Of a DNA stretch of 64,000 nt, positions 36,383-45,037 are shown piece after piece; the stretch's first letter is position 1, and every line of letters starts with the position of its first letter. Made by a program: the position numbers and the translations under genes. The stretch comes from Pseudomonas wayambapalatensis. GTDB taxonomy: Bacteria > Pseudomonadota > Gammaproteobacteria > Pseudomonadales > Pseudomonadaceae. Location of the stretch: contig CP077096.1 of assembly GCA_014268975.2 (NCBI GenBank), forward strand, positions 1,200,501 to 1,264,500, in the 5' to 3' direction. The notes beneath the pieces are model-generated. The model was not told the DNA's origin. It did not search any database and was given only the letters and a program-made list of their open reading frames with translations.

Positions 36383-37317
36383 ACATCACCCTCATCGTGC
36401 CGGTGTACAACGAGCAGGACACCCTCGAGCACTTCTACCGCACCGTGCGCGCCGAGCCGTCGCTGCAGGGCATGACGGTGGAGATCCTGTTCGTCAATGA
36501 CGGCAGCAGCGACGAGACCGAGGCGATCTGCGCCGAACTTGCGCTGCGTGATGAATGGGTCACGGTGATCAACTTCTCGCGCAATTTCGGCAAGGAGTCG
36601 GCGCTGTTCGCCGGGCTCGAATATGCCGATGGCGATGCCATGGTGCCGATCGATGTCGACCTGCAGGACCCCATCGAGCTGATCGCACAGATGGTCGAGC
36701 GCTGGCAGCAGGGCGCCGACGTGGTCCTGGCCAAGCGTCGCAGCCGTGATGCCGACACCCCGCTCAAGCGCTGGAGCGCGCGCCTGTACTACCGGCTGCA
36801 CAACCGCATCGCCTCCACCCATATCGAAGAGAACGTCGGCGATTTTCGCCTGCTCGACCGCAAGGTGGTCGCCGCGATCCGCCAGTTGCCGGAGCAACAG
36901 TTGTTCATGAAGGGCGTGTTGTCGTGGGTGGGATTTCGCACCGAGATCATCGAGTACGACCGCCCGCCGCGGGTGGCGGGGGAGAGCAAGTTCGGGCTGT
37001 GGCGGTTGTGGAACCTGGCGCTGGATGGCATCACCTCGTTCAGCACCGTGCCTTTGCGCTTGTGGACCTACATCGGCGCGGGGGTGTCGCTGTTCGCGCT
37101 GGTGTTCGCGGTGTACCTGATCGTGCAGAAGGTGCTGTGGGGGATCGACCTGCCGGGATATCCGTCGCTGCTGTCGGCGATCCTGTTCCTGGGGGGCGTG
37201 CAACTGATCGGTATCGGGATCCTGGGGGAGTATGTGGGGCGTATCTACCAGGAGACCAAGCACCGGCCGCGGTATGTGGTGCGCAAGGTGCTGGGACGGC
37301 GGCGCCAGCCGCGTTGA
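36379..37317 (+). CDS. gtrB: GtrB, bactoprenol glucosyltransferase (GT2)
   Basis: 312 residues. The GT2 catalytic domain covers about residues 1-230 with VPVYNEQDTL, VNDGSSDET and the metal-binding DVDLQDP, and RLLDRKVV later; two C-terminal membrane spans lie at about 230-255 and 265-290. GtrB moves glucose from UDP-glucose onto undecaprenyl phosphate at the cytoplasmic face, feeding the GtrA flippase and the type-specific transferase. The gene ends 14 bases before a REP pair, so the operon stops here. Confidence 0.92.
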   Translation: MNITLIVPVYNEQDTLEHFYRTVRAEPSLQGMTVEILFVNDGSSDETEAICAELALRDEWVTVINFSRNFGKESALFAGLEYADGDAMVPIDVDLQDPIELIAQMVERWQQGADVVLAKRRSRDADTPLKRWSARLYYRLHNRIASTHIEENVGDFRLLDRKVVAAIRQLPEQQLFMKGVLSWVGFRTEIIEYDRPPRVAGESKFGLWRLWNLALDGITSFSTVPLRLWTYIGAGVSLFALVFAVYLIVQKVLWGIDLPGYPSLLSAILFLGGVQLIGIGILGEYVGRIYQETKHRPRYVVRKVLGRRRQPR

Positions 37318-37330
37318 GCCTGTTGGATTG

Positions 37331-37432
37331 GTGCAGGCCTCTTCGCGGGCAAGCCCGCCCACAGGTAACACCACCATATTCAAGCTATGTGGGCTGTTGT
37401 GGGAGCGGGCTTGCCCGCGAAGAGGCCGGTAC
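37331..37432. repeat. Inverted pair of REP elements
   Basis: Copies at 37331-37364 and 37398-37432. The first lacks two bases in the core (CCCGCCCACAGG instead of CCCGCTCCCACAGG), so the pair is imperfect. It fills the gap between the convergent gtrB and dehydrogenase genes. Confidence 0.88.
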
Positions 37433-37447
37433 AGTCAGCGGCCAGGT

Positions 37448-38422
37448 TCAGCCCTTCCACACCTGCGGATTCACCAGGTCCCGTGGTCGCTCGCCCAGCA
37501 GCGCTGCGCGCAGGTTCTCCATCGCCCGGTTGGCCATGGCTTCGCGGGTCTCGGCAGTCGCCGAGCCGATGTGCGGCAGGGTCAGGGCGTTGGGCAGCTT
37601 GAACAGCGGCGAATCGGCCAGCGGCTCCTTCTCGTACACATCCAGTCCGGCACCGCGAATGGTGCCGGCTTGCAGCGCCTCGACCAGCGCCGCCTCGTCT
37701 ACCACCGGCCCGCGGGCGATGTTGATCAGGAAGGCGCTCGGCTTCATCAGCTTCAGCTCACGGGCGCCGATCAGCTTGCGGGTGGCATCGGACAACGGCA
37801 CCACGATGCAGACGAAATCGGACTCGGCCAGCAACTGCTCCAGGCTGCGGAACTGCGCGCCCAGTTCCTGCTCCAGCGCGCTCTTGCGGCTGTTGCCGGC
37901 ATACAGGATCGACATGTTGAAGCCCAGGCGGCCACGGCGAGCCACGGCGGCGCCGATGTTACCCATGCCGACGATGCCCAGGGTCTTGCCGTGCACATCG
38001 CTGCCGAAATGCGCCGGGCCTACGGTCGCCTGCCAATTGCCGGCCTTGGTCCAGGCGTCCAGCTCGGCGGTACGGCGGGCACAGCCCATGATCAGCGAAA
38101 AGCCCAGGTCGGCGGTGCTTTCGGTGAGCACGTCGGGGGTGTTGGTCAGGGCGATGCCGCGCTCGTTGAAGTAGTCCAGGTCGTAGTTGTCGTAGCCGAC
38201 CGACACGCTCGACACCACCTCCAGCTTGCCGGCACCTTCGAGCTGCGCGCGGCCGAGCTTGCGGCCGACGCCGATCAGGCCGTGAGCCTCAGGCAGCGCT
38301 TCGTTGAACTGGGCATTGATGTCGCCCAGCTTGGGATTGGGCAGGATCACGTTGAAGTCGTGCTGCAGGCGCTCGGCCATGGCCGGGGTGATACGGCTGA
38401 AGGCCAGGACGGTCTTTTTCAT
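37448..38422 (-). CDS. D-isomer 2-hydroxyacid dehydrogenase (GhrB/TkrA-type reductase)
   Basis: 324 residues from the ATG at 38422. The Rossmann motif is GMGNIGAAVARRGRLG at about residues 152-167. The active-site residues of the family are visible: the arginine in NIARGPVVDEAAL, the following acidic residue and the histidine in LPHIGSATAETRE. The closest known roles are glyoxylate/hydroxypyruvate reduction (GhrB) or 2-ketogluconate reduction (TkrA), cytoplasmic and NADPH-linked. No substrate-specific residue can be judged. It stands alone, next to the LysR regulator gene of the first pump. Confidence 0.88.
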   Translation of the reverse strand: MKKTVLAFSRITPAMAERLQHDFNVILPNPKLGDINAQFNEALPEAHGLIGVGRKLGRAQLEGAGKLEVVSSVSVGYDNYDLDYFNERGIALTNTPDVLTESTADLGFSLIMGCARRTAELDAWTKAGNWQATVGPAHFGSDVHGKTLGIVGMGNIGAAVARRGRLGFNMSILYAGNSRKSALEQELGAQFRSLEQLLAESDFVCIVVPLSDATRKLIGARELKLMKPSAFLINIARGPVVDEAALVEALQAGTIRGAGLDVYEKEPLADSPLFKLPNALTLPHIGSATAETREAMANRAMENLRAALLGERPRDLVNPQVWKG

Positions 38423-38535
38423 CGGGCTACTTCTCTGCAAGGCGGTGGGACGATGGCGGCCTGCGAAAAGGCCGCCGCGAATCAACGATTGGTTAGCAAC
38501 CTACCATTGTCGCCACCTGCAATGCAGCAGCTTTT

Positions 38536-39483
38536 TCAGGTGGCGATCAGCAATTCATGGGTCTTCAGGTCTGCTTCGTGCGCCGCCAGGATCTCCGGCA
38601 GCGAGTTGCGCAGGTATTCGACCCAGGTCTTGATCTTGGCATCCAGGTACTGGCGCGACGGGTAGATCGCGTACAGGTTCAGCTCCTGCAGGCGATAGTC
38701 GGGCATCACCCGCACCAGGCTGCCGTCGCGCAGGCCGTCGATGGCGGAGTAGATCGGCAGCACGCCCACCCCCATGCCACTGCGGATCGCGGTCTTCATC
38801 GCGTCGGCGGAGTTCACCTGGAACGGCGAGCTGGTGATGTTGACCATCTCCTGGCCTTCCGGACCGTCGAACAGCCATTTTTCCAGCGGAATCACCGGGC
38901 TGACCATGCGCAGGCACTGGTGCTTGAGCAGGTCGGCGGGCTTGTGTGCGATGCCGTGGCGAGCAATGTAGTCGGGGGAGGCGCAGACGATGCTGTAGGT
39001 GATCCCCAGGCGCTGGGAGACGAACCCTGAGTCAGGCAGCTCGCTGGCCAGCACGATGGACACATCGTAGCCCTCGTCGAGCAGGTCGGGCACACGGTTG
39101 GCCATGGTCAGGTCGAACGTGACGTCTGGGTGCGTCTGGCGGTAGCGAGCGATGGCATCGACCACGAAATGCTGGCCGACACCGGTCATCGAATGCACTT
39201 TGAGCTGCCCGGCGGGGCGGGCGTGGGCATCGCTGGCCTCGGCTTCAGCTTCCTCGACGAAGGTCAGGATCTGTTCGCAGCGCATCAGGTAGCGCTTGCC
39301 CGCTTCGGTCAGGGCGATGCGCCGTGTGGTGCGATTGAGCAGGCGGGTTTGCAGATGGGCTTCCAGGTTGGAGACCGCCCGCGATACGTTGGCGGTGGTC
39401 GTATCCAGCTGCGCAGCGGCGGCGGTGAAGCTGCCGAGCTGGGCTACACAACTGAAAGCACGCATGTTTTGCAGGGTGTCCAT
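38536..39483 (-). CDS. LysR-family regulator divergent from the AaeAB-type efflux operon
   Basis: 315 residues. The N-terminal winged HTH is clear (MRAFSCVAQLGSFTAAAAQL, TTTANVSRAVSNLEAHLQTRLLNRTTRRIALTEAG); the rest is the effector-binding domain of the CrgA-like group. It is divergent from the outer-membrane factor gene across 180 bases, so it probably controls that pump and itself. In E. coli AaeR plays this role with aromatic acids as effectors; the same effector class here is an inference. Confidence 0.9.
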   Translation of the reverse strand: MDTLQNMRAFSCVAQLGSFTAAAAQLDTTTANVSRAVSNLEAHLQTRLLNRTTRRIALTEAGKRYLMRCEQILTFVEEAEAEASDAHARPAGQLKVHSMTGVGQHFVVDAIARYRQTHPDVTFDLTMANRVPDLLDEGYDVSIVLASELPDSGFVSQRLGITYSIVCASPDYIARHGIAHKPADLLKHQCLRMVSPVIPLEKWLFDGPEGQEMVNITSSPFQVNSADAMKTAIRSGMGVGVLPIYSAIDGLRDGSLVRVMPDYRLQELNLYAIYPSRQYLDAKIKTWVEYLRNSLPEILAAHEADLKTHELLIAT

Positions 39484-39663
39484 GGGTCACTCTCGATCTA
39501 GAGGACAAAATTGTGACATGAAGTAATGAAAAAGCACGTCCGACCAAAGCCGGATTATCGCTGTTTTGGTAACAAAGATTCGCAGGAATATGCGCTTATC
39601 GCCAATGAAACCCGCCCCTAGAATTGCCCGGCCCCTTCACCTCTTCCTCGGGAAATCGCAGCT

Positions 39664-41178
39664 GTGCCGCGTCGCAACATCGGAGCGCTTCGAGCGCTCA
39701 GTGCCTGTGCCCTAAGCCTGTCCTTGAGCGGCTGTATCGGAACCTGGGGCATTGCCCCGCAAAGCAAGACGCTGCAAGCCAACCAACTCGCCACCGACCC
39801 TGCCATCCGCGAAGCCGAGCGCGACGCCCATTGGCCCGCGCAGCAATGGTGGCGCGCCTATGGTGATCCCCAGCTGGACCGCTGGATGGACCTCGCAGTT
39901 GCCGGTAGCCCGAGCCTGGCCATGGCCGCGGCGCGGGTGCGCCAGGCCAGGGCCATGGCCGGTGTGGTCGAGTCGGCGGAACACCTTCAGGCCAACGGCG
40001 AGGCGACCCTCAAGCGCCACAACTGGCCGGAGGATCAGTTCTACGGCCCCGGCGCCCTGTCCGGCGCCAACACCTGGGACAACAACGCCGCCATTGGCCT
40101 GAGCTACGCCCTCGACCTGTGGGGCCGTGAACGCAACGCCAGTGAGCAGGCGCTGGACCAGGCGCACATGCGTGCCGCCGAAGCCCGCCAGGCCCAGCTC
40201 GAATTGCACAACAACGTGGTGCGCACCTACATCCAGCTGAGCCTGCATTTCGCCCAGCGCGACATCGTCAAGGCCGAGCTGGAGCAGCAGGAGCAGATCC
40301 TCGCGCTGGCCAGGCGGCGTCTCGAGGCCGGGATCGGCACCCATCTGGACGTCAGCCAGGCCGAAGCGCCGTTGCCGGAAACCCATCGGCAGATCGACAG
40401 CCTCGACGAAGAAATCGCCCTGACGCGCAACCAATTGGCGGCACTGGCCGGCAGGGGACCGGGCGAGGGTGCCAGCCTGCAACGCCCGACGCTGACCCTG
40501 GCGGCGCCGCTGTCCTTGCCCTCGGCATTGCCTGCCGAGCTGGTCGGCCAGCGCCCCGACGTGGTCGCCAGCCGCTGGCAGGTGGCCGCCCAGGCTCGTG
40601 GCATCGAGGTCGCCCACGCAGGCTTCTTCCCCAACGTCGACCTGGTCGGCGGCCTTGGTTTCATGGCCACCGGTGGCGGGCCGCTGGAGTTTCTCACCGG
40701 GCGCAAGTTCAACTACAACGTCGGGCCTGCCATCAGCTTGCCGATCTTCGATGGCGGGCGGCTGCGCGCGCAGTTGGGCGCGGCTTCGGCTGGCTACGAC
40801 ATGGCCGTTGCGCATTACAACGAAACAGTGGTCGGGGCGTTGAAGGGTATCTCCGACCAGTTGATCCGTCGCGAGTCGATGGCGCAGCAGGCGCACTTCG
40901 CCGCCGAATCCGTCGCCGCTGCGCAGAAGACCTACGACATCGCCACGGTTGCCTTCCAGCGCGGGCTGACCGACTACCTGAACGTGCTCAATGCGCAGAC
41001 CCTGCTGTTTCGCCAACAGCGGATCCAGCAGCAGGTCCAGGCTGCGCGGTTGAGTGTGCATGCCGAGCTGGTCACGGCGCTGGGCGGTGGCCTCGACGCG
41101 GGCAGGGACGTGCCGGATGAGGCGCACCAGGCAGCGCCGAAAGCGCCGTCCCTGATTGCCTCGGGGCACGGGCAATGA
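39664..41178 (+). CDS. Outer-membrane efflux factor, NodT/OprM family lipoprotein
   Basis: 504 residues from a GTG start. The lipoprotein signal ends LSGC (Cys about 21). Two outer-membrane efflux protein repeats follow, with the long helical segments of the TolC-like tunnel and the family block GQRPDVVASRWQVAAQARGIEVAHAGFFPNV. It provides the outer-membrane exit for the FUSC-type pump encoded by the next genes, and it overlaps the FUSC gene by 4 bases. The last ~30 residues are hydrophilic and variable. Confidence 0.92.
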   Translation: MPRRNIGALRALSACALSLSLSGCIGTWGIAPQSKTLQANQLATDPAIREAERDAHWPAQQWWRAYGDPQLDRWMDLAVAGSPSLAMAAARVRQARAMAGVVESAEHLQANGEATLKRHNWPEDQFYGPGALSGANTWDNNAAIGLSYALDLWGRERNASEQALDQAHMRAAEARQAQLELHNNVVRTYIQLSLHFAQRDIVKAELEQQEQILALARRRLEAGIGTHLDVSQAEAPLPETHRQIDSLDEEIALTRNQLAALAGRGPGEGASLQRPTLTLAAPLSLPSALPAELVGQRPDVVASRWQVAAQARGIEVAHAGFFPNVDLVGGLGFMATGGGPLEFLTGRKFNYNVGPAISLPIFDGGRLRAQLGAASAGYDMAVAHYNETVVGALKGISDQLIRRESMAQQAHFAAESVAAAQKTYDIATVAFQRGLTDYLNVLNAQTLLFRQQRIQQQVQAARLSVHAELVTALGGGLDAGRDVPDEAHQAAPKAPSLIASGHGQ

Positions 41179-43334
41179 TGCGCTGGCTGTCCAGCCTGGA
41201 GTGGCGCCGGGGCTTCTTTGCCTGGGCGCGCACCGACGGGGTGACCTGGGTCTACATCTTCAAGGTACTCGCTGCGGCGTTCCTCACCCTCTGGCTGGCC
41301 ATGCGCCTGGAGCTGCCGCAGCCGCGCACGGCGATGATCACCGTGTTCATCGTCATGCAGCCGCAGAGCGGGCATGTGTTCGCCAAGAGTTTCTACCGCA
41401 TGCTCGGCACCCTGGCCGGCTCGGCGATGATGGTCGCGCTGATCGCGATCTTCCCGCAGAACACCGAGCTGTTCCTGCCCAGCCTGGCGCTGTGGGTCGG
41501 CCTGTGCTCGGCAGGGGCCATGCGCTACCGCACCTTCCGCGCCTATGGCTTCGTGCTGGCCGGTTATACCGCGGCGATGATCGGCCTGCCGGTGCTCCAG
41601 CACCCCGACCAGGCGTTCATGGCCGCCGTCTGGCGGGTGCTGGAGATTTCCCTGGGGATTCTCGTCTCGACCCTGGTCAGTGCCGCGATCCTGCCGCAAT
41701 CGGCCAGCGCCGCCATGCGCAATGCCTTGTACCAGCGCTTCGGCGTGTTTGCCGGGGTGGTGGTCGAGGCCCTGCGCGGCAACAGCCAGCCTGCGCTGTT
41801 CGAGTCCAGCAACGTGCGTTTCATCGCCGAGGCGGTGGGGCTGGAGAGCTTGCGCAACGTCACCGCCTTCGAAGACCCGCACATGCGCAGGCGCTCTGGC
41901 CGCCTGGTGCGCATGAACAGCGAGTTCATGGCCATCACCACCCGTTTCAACGCCCTGCACCGTTTGCTCGAACGCCTGCGCGCACGCGGCCCGGCGCAGA
42001 TCGTCGGCGCCATCGAACCGGGCCTGCAAACCCTGGCGCAGCTGCTCGAGCCTTACGTCGGGCGAGCCCTGACCGATGCCGATGCACTACGCCTGACCCT
42101 GGAGCTGGCGGCCTACAAGGACGGCCTGCAGGCCCAGGTGCGCGGGCTGCGTGCGACGTACCTGGAGACCGACCCCAGCGACGCCGACCTGCTGGACTTC
42201 CACACCACCTACGAGCTGCTCTACCGCCTGGTCGACGACCTCTACAGCTACGCCCAGACCCACGCATCACTGGCCGTGCACAACCACGAACGCGAGCAGT
42301 GGGACGAGCCCTATGTGGCTCAGACCAGTTGGCTGGTGTCGTTGGCCGCCGGGGTGCGTGGTGCAGCGGTGCTGTTGCTGCTGGGCAGCTACTGGCTGCT
42401 CAGCGACTGGCCCAGCGGCGCCATGATGACCTTGATCGCCACGGTCACCGCCGGCCTTTCGGCAGCTTCGCCCAACCCCAGGCGCATGTCGTTCCAGATG
42501 GCTTGCGGCACCCTGCTCGGGGCGTTCATCGGCTTCTTCGAAACCTTCTTCGTGTTCCCCTGGATCGACGGTTTCGCCTTGCTGTGCATGGTGCTGGCGC
42601 CGGTGTTCGTGCTCGGTGCCTTTCTCTCGTCGCGCCCGGCCTATGCCGGTTATGGCGTGGGCTTGCTGGTGTTCTTCGCCATCGGCTCGGTGCCCAACAA
42701 CCTTACGGTCTATGACCCGTACGCCTTCATCAACGACTACATCGGCATGATCATCGGCATGCTGGTCTGCGCTGCGGCCGGGGCGATCATCCTGCCGCCG
42801 AACAGCCGCTGGCTATGGAGCCGCCTGGAGCAGGACCTGCGCGAACAGGTGCTGTTCGCCATCGGTGGGCGCCTGCGTGGCCTGGGCTCGGCGTTCGAGA
42901 GCCGCACCCGCGACCTGCTGCACCAGGCCTATGGCCTGGCGGCCGGCAAGCCGCAGGTGCAGGCCGAGCTGATGGGCTGGATGTTCGTGGTATCGGAAGT
43001 CGGCCACGCTGTCATCGAACTGCGCAAGGAGCAGGCCAATGCCCCGGTGCACCCGGCCTACGCCGAGTCGCAGCCCTGGCGCCAGGCGATCCGGGTGATG
43101 GGGCGAGCCCTGGCGCGGCTGTTCCTGCAGCCCAACGCCAGCAACCACGAGCGCGCGCTGGTGGCGGTCGACCACGCCATCAGCCGCGTGCAGGCCACCG
43201 ACGAACCCTTCGCCCGGCACTTCGACACGTCGGTGCTGCGCCGTGCGCAGAGCTACCTGCACTTCATCCGCACCTCGCTGCTCGACTCCCAGTCACCCCT
43301 GGCCCCGGCCAAAGGATTGCACCATGCCCCGTGA
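41175..43334 (+). CDS. FUSC-family inner-membrane efflux protein (AaeB-like)
   Basis: 719 residues. It has two blocks of membrane spans (about 30-180 and 390-530) separated by a long cytoplasmic region, and a cytoplasmic C-terminus, the typical AaeB layout. AaeB exports aromatic carboxylic acids such as p-hydroxybenzoate; substrates here may be similar or include fusaric acid-like compounds. Its 3' end overlaps the next gene by 11 bases, and together with that gene and the membrane-fusion protein it forms the complete AaeXAB-type set. Confidence 0.9.
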   Translation: MMRWLSSLEWRRGFFAWARTDGVTWVYIFKVLAAAFLTLWLAMRLELPQPRTAMITVFIVMQPQSGHVFAKSFYRMLGTLAGSAMMVALIAIFPQNTELFLPSLALWVGLCSAGAMRYRTFRAYGFVLAGYTAAMIGLPVLQHPDQAFMAAVWRVLEISLGILVSTLVSAAILPQSASAAMRNALYQRFGVFAGVVVEALRGNSQPALFESSNVRFIAEAVGLESLRNVTAFEDPHMRRRSGRLVRMNSEFMAITTRFNALHRLLERLRARGPAQIVGAIEPGLQTLAQLLEPYVGRALTDADALRLTLELAAYKDGLQAQVRGLRATYLETDPSDADLLDFHTTYELLYRLVDDLYSYAQTHASLAVHNHEREQWDEPYVAQTSWLVSLAAGVRGAAVLLLLGSYWLLSDWPSGAMMTLIATVTAGLSAASPNPRRMSFQMACGTLLGAFIGFFETFFVFPWIDGFALLCMVLAPVFVLGAFLSSRPAYAGYGVGLLVFFAIGSVPNNLTVYDPYAFINDYIGMIIGMLVCAAAGAIILPPNSRWLWSRLEQDLREQVLFAIGGRLRGLGSAFESRTRDLLHQAYGLAAGKPQVQAELMGWMFVVSEVGHAVIELRKEQANAPVHPAYAESQPWRQAIRVMGRALARLFLQPNASNHERALVAVDHAISRVQATDEPFARHFDTSVLRRAQSYLHFIRTSLLDSQSPLAPAKGLHHAP

Positions 43335-43524
43335 GATCGCCTTCCATGGCGTGTACATGCCCACCATGACCCTGATGTTCCTGTTCGCTGCGGGCCTGGC
43401 CTGGGGCCTGGACCGCTTCATCGCCAGCCACGACGGCTATCGCTTCTTCTGGCACCCGGCGCTGCTGCGCCTGTCCCTGTTCGTCTGCCTGTTCGGCGCA
43501 CTGGCGCTGTCTGTCTACTGGTGA
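43324..43524 (+). CDS. DUF1656 small membrane protein (AaeX-like)
   Basis: 66 residues from the ATG at 43324; a longer in-frame reading begins inside the FUSC gene and is not used. Two hydrophobic spans (around residues 12-30 and 45-63) separated by a short loop with HDGYRFFWHP are typical. Proteins of this family accompany AaeA and AaeB; their role in the pump is not known. It lies 10 bases before the membrane-fusion gene. Confidence 0.9.
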   Translation: MPREIAFHGVYMPTMTLMFLFAAGLAWGLDRFIASHDGYRFFWHPALLRLSLFVCLFGALALSVYW

Positions 43525-43534
43525 GAAACCTTCG

Positions 43535-44395
43535 ATGAAAAAGTTCTTCAGCCTCCTCGCCACCCTGCTGGTGCTGACCGCTGCCGTGGTGATCGGCCGC
43601 CAGTTGTGGCTGCACTACATGACCACGCCCTGGACCCGCGACGGTCGCGTGCGCGCCGACATCATCAACGTCGCCGCCGATGTGCCGGGCTATGTGGTGG
43701 ACGTGCCGGTGCGTGACAACCAGCAGGTGAAGAAGGGCGATGTGCTGATCCGCATCGACCCCGAGCACTATCGCCTGGTAGTGGAGCAGGCCCGGGCGCT
43801 GGTCGCTTCGCGCAAGTCCACCTGGGAGATGCGCAAGGTCAACGCGCGGCGCCGTGCCGACCTGGACAACCTGGTCATCTCCAAGGAAAACCGTGACGAC
43901 GCCAGCAATATCGCAAACGCCGCCCTGGCCGACTATCAGCAGGCCCAGGCACAGTTGGCGGCGGCCGAGCTGAACCTCAAACGCACCGAGATCGTCGCCA
44001 CGGTCGACGGCTACGTCACCAACCTGAACATCCACAAGGGCGATTACGCCCGCACCGGCGAGGCGGTGATGGCGGTGGTGGACGAGCATTCGTTCTGGGT
44101 GTACGGCTTCTTCGAGGAGACCAAGCTGCCGCATGTGAAGGTGGGGGACCAGGCCGAGCTGCAGATGATGAGCGGCGAGTTGCTCAAGGGGCATGTCGAG
44201 AGCATCGCCCGTGGTATCTACGACCGCGACAACCCGCAGAGCCGCGAGCTGATCGCCGATGTGAACCCGACCTTCAACTGGGTGCGCCTGGCGCAGCGGG
44301 TGCCGGTGCGGATTCATATCGATGAGGTGCCCGAAGGGTATCTGCTGGCGGCGGGCACGACCTGCACGGTGGTGGTCAAGCCAGGCGGGGCGTGA
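43535..44395 (+). CDS. HlyD-family membrane-fusion protein (AaeA-like)
   Basis: 286 residues: a short cytoplasmic N-terminus, one anchor (about residues 5-25), then the lipoyl/barrel-sandwich half sites (VAADVPGYVVDVPVRDNQQVKKGDVLIRID and TEIVATVDGYVTNLNIHKGDY) around a short helical hairpin, and a beta-barrel with WVYGFFEETKLPHVKVGD. It joins the FUSC pump to the outer-membrane factor. It is the last gene of the four-gene operon and is convergent with the universal stress protein gene. Confidence 0.93.
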   Translation: MKKFFSLLATLLVLTAAVVIGRQLWLHYMTTPWTRDGRVRADIINVAADVPGYVVDVPVRDNQQVKKGDVLIRIDPEHYRLVVEQARALVASRKSTWEMRKVNARRRADLDNLVISKENRDDASNIANAALADYQQAQAQLAAAELNLKRTEIVATVDGYVTNLNIHKGDYARTGEAVMAVVDEHSFWVYGFFEETKLPHVKVGDQAELQMMSGELLKGHVESIARGIYDRDNPQSRELIADVNPTFNWVRLAQRVPVRIHIDEVPEGYLLAAGTTCTVVVKPGGA

Positions 44396-44398
44396 GGG

Positions 44399-44845
44399 TC
44401 ACTCGCCTGCCGGGCAGACCAGCACCGGCACCTGTACCCGGTCGATCACCTTGCTGCTGATCGACGGGTCCAGCAGCCTGCCAAGGCGCGACAGGTGCCG
44501 GTGGCCCATGATGATCAGCTCGCAGCCGAGTTCCCGGGTCTTGTCGACGATGGCCTCGACCGGTTGCGCGGCGACCATGCAACCCTGGCATTGGAAACCC
44601 GCTTCACGCAGCGTGGCCACCGCTTGCTGCAGGGCGCGTTCGGCCAGTTGCTGCTCCTCGCAGGCGGCGGGGTATTCCTCCAGTTCCTGCTCGGTATAGG
44701 ACGCCGGGCGCTCGTGCACGGCGAAGGTCGGGTCGATGGCCAGTAGTACCTGCAATGGATGTTCGCCGGGGCGGCAGTAGCGGCGGGCGAGGTCGATCAG
44801 GGGGGCGCTGGCGGGGGAGGCGTCGATGGCGATGAGGATGGGCAT
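44399..44845 (-). CDS. Universal stress protein (UspA family)
   Basis: 148 residues, one Usp domain. It starts MPILIAIDASPASAPLIDLA and ends with ELIIMGHRHLSRLGRLLDPS followed by ISSKVIDRVQVPVLVCP. The glycine-rich ATP-binding motif near the end (G-2x-G-9x-G-S/T) is not canonical: the second glycine and the final GS are replaced (HLSRLGRLLDPSIS), so nucleotide binding is doubtful. Its gene is convergent with the AaeA-like gene, with only three bases between the stops, and divergent from the LysR gene. A long hairpin lies in its 5' leader region. Confidence 0.88.
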   Translation of the reverse strand: MPILIAIDASPASAPLIDLARRYCRPGEHPLQVLLAIDPTFAVHERPASYTEQELEEYPAACEEQQLAERALQQAVATLREAGFQCQGCMVAAQPVEAIVDKTRELGCELIIMGHRHLSRLGRLLDPSISSKVIDRVQVPVLVCPAGE

Positions 44846-44875
44846 TGGCGGGGCCTTGTGTCAGGGCGGGTGAGC

Positions 44876-44919
44876 GGTGTCGATCTTTTCGCGGGGTTGC
44901 CCGCGAAAAGATCGACACC
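44876..44919. repeat. Perfect 20-bp hairpin in the usp-lysR divergent region
   Basis: GGTGTCGATCTTTTCGCGGG (44876-44895) and its exact complement (44900-44919) are separated by GTTG. The inner part equals the hairpin at 10172-10197. It lies 30 bases upstream of the usp start codon, in the leader region. Confidence 0.85.
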
Positions 44920-44970
44920 ATTCTCGAACCTTCCCCCAACCCGGATAAATAGCACCCCACGCACGGCGTC

Positions 44971-44987
44971 ATTGCACCAGACGCAAT
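44971..44987. promoter_or_regulatory. LysR-type operator palindrome upstream of the lysR gene
   Basis: ATTGCACCAGACGCAAT is a T-N11-A palindrome about 50 bases before the LysR start. An almost identical palindrome (ATTGCGTCTGGCGCAAT, 45962-45978) precedes the efflux gene. One arm-strand is the reverse complement of the other site apart from one position, which supports one binding protein. Confidence 0.7.
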
Positions 44988-45037
44988 CGTGCGACCTGCT
45001 ACCATCGCGTTTCCCACACTCGCCACGGAAAACGGCC

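Noticed and set aside
39484..39663. Search for a LysR palindrome between the first LysR gene and the OMF gene
   Set aside because: Only weak short repeats (for example TTTGGTAACAAA) were seen; not enough to call an operator.
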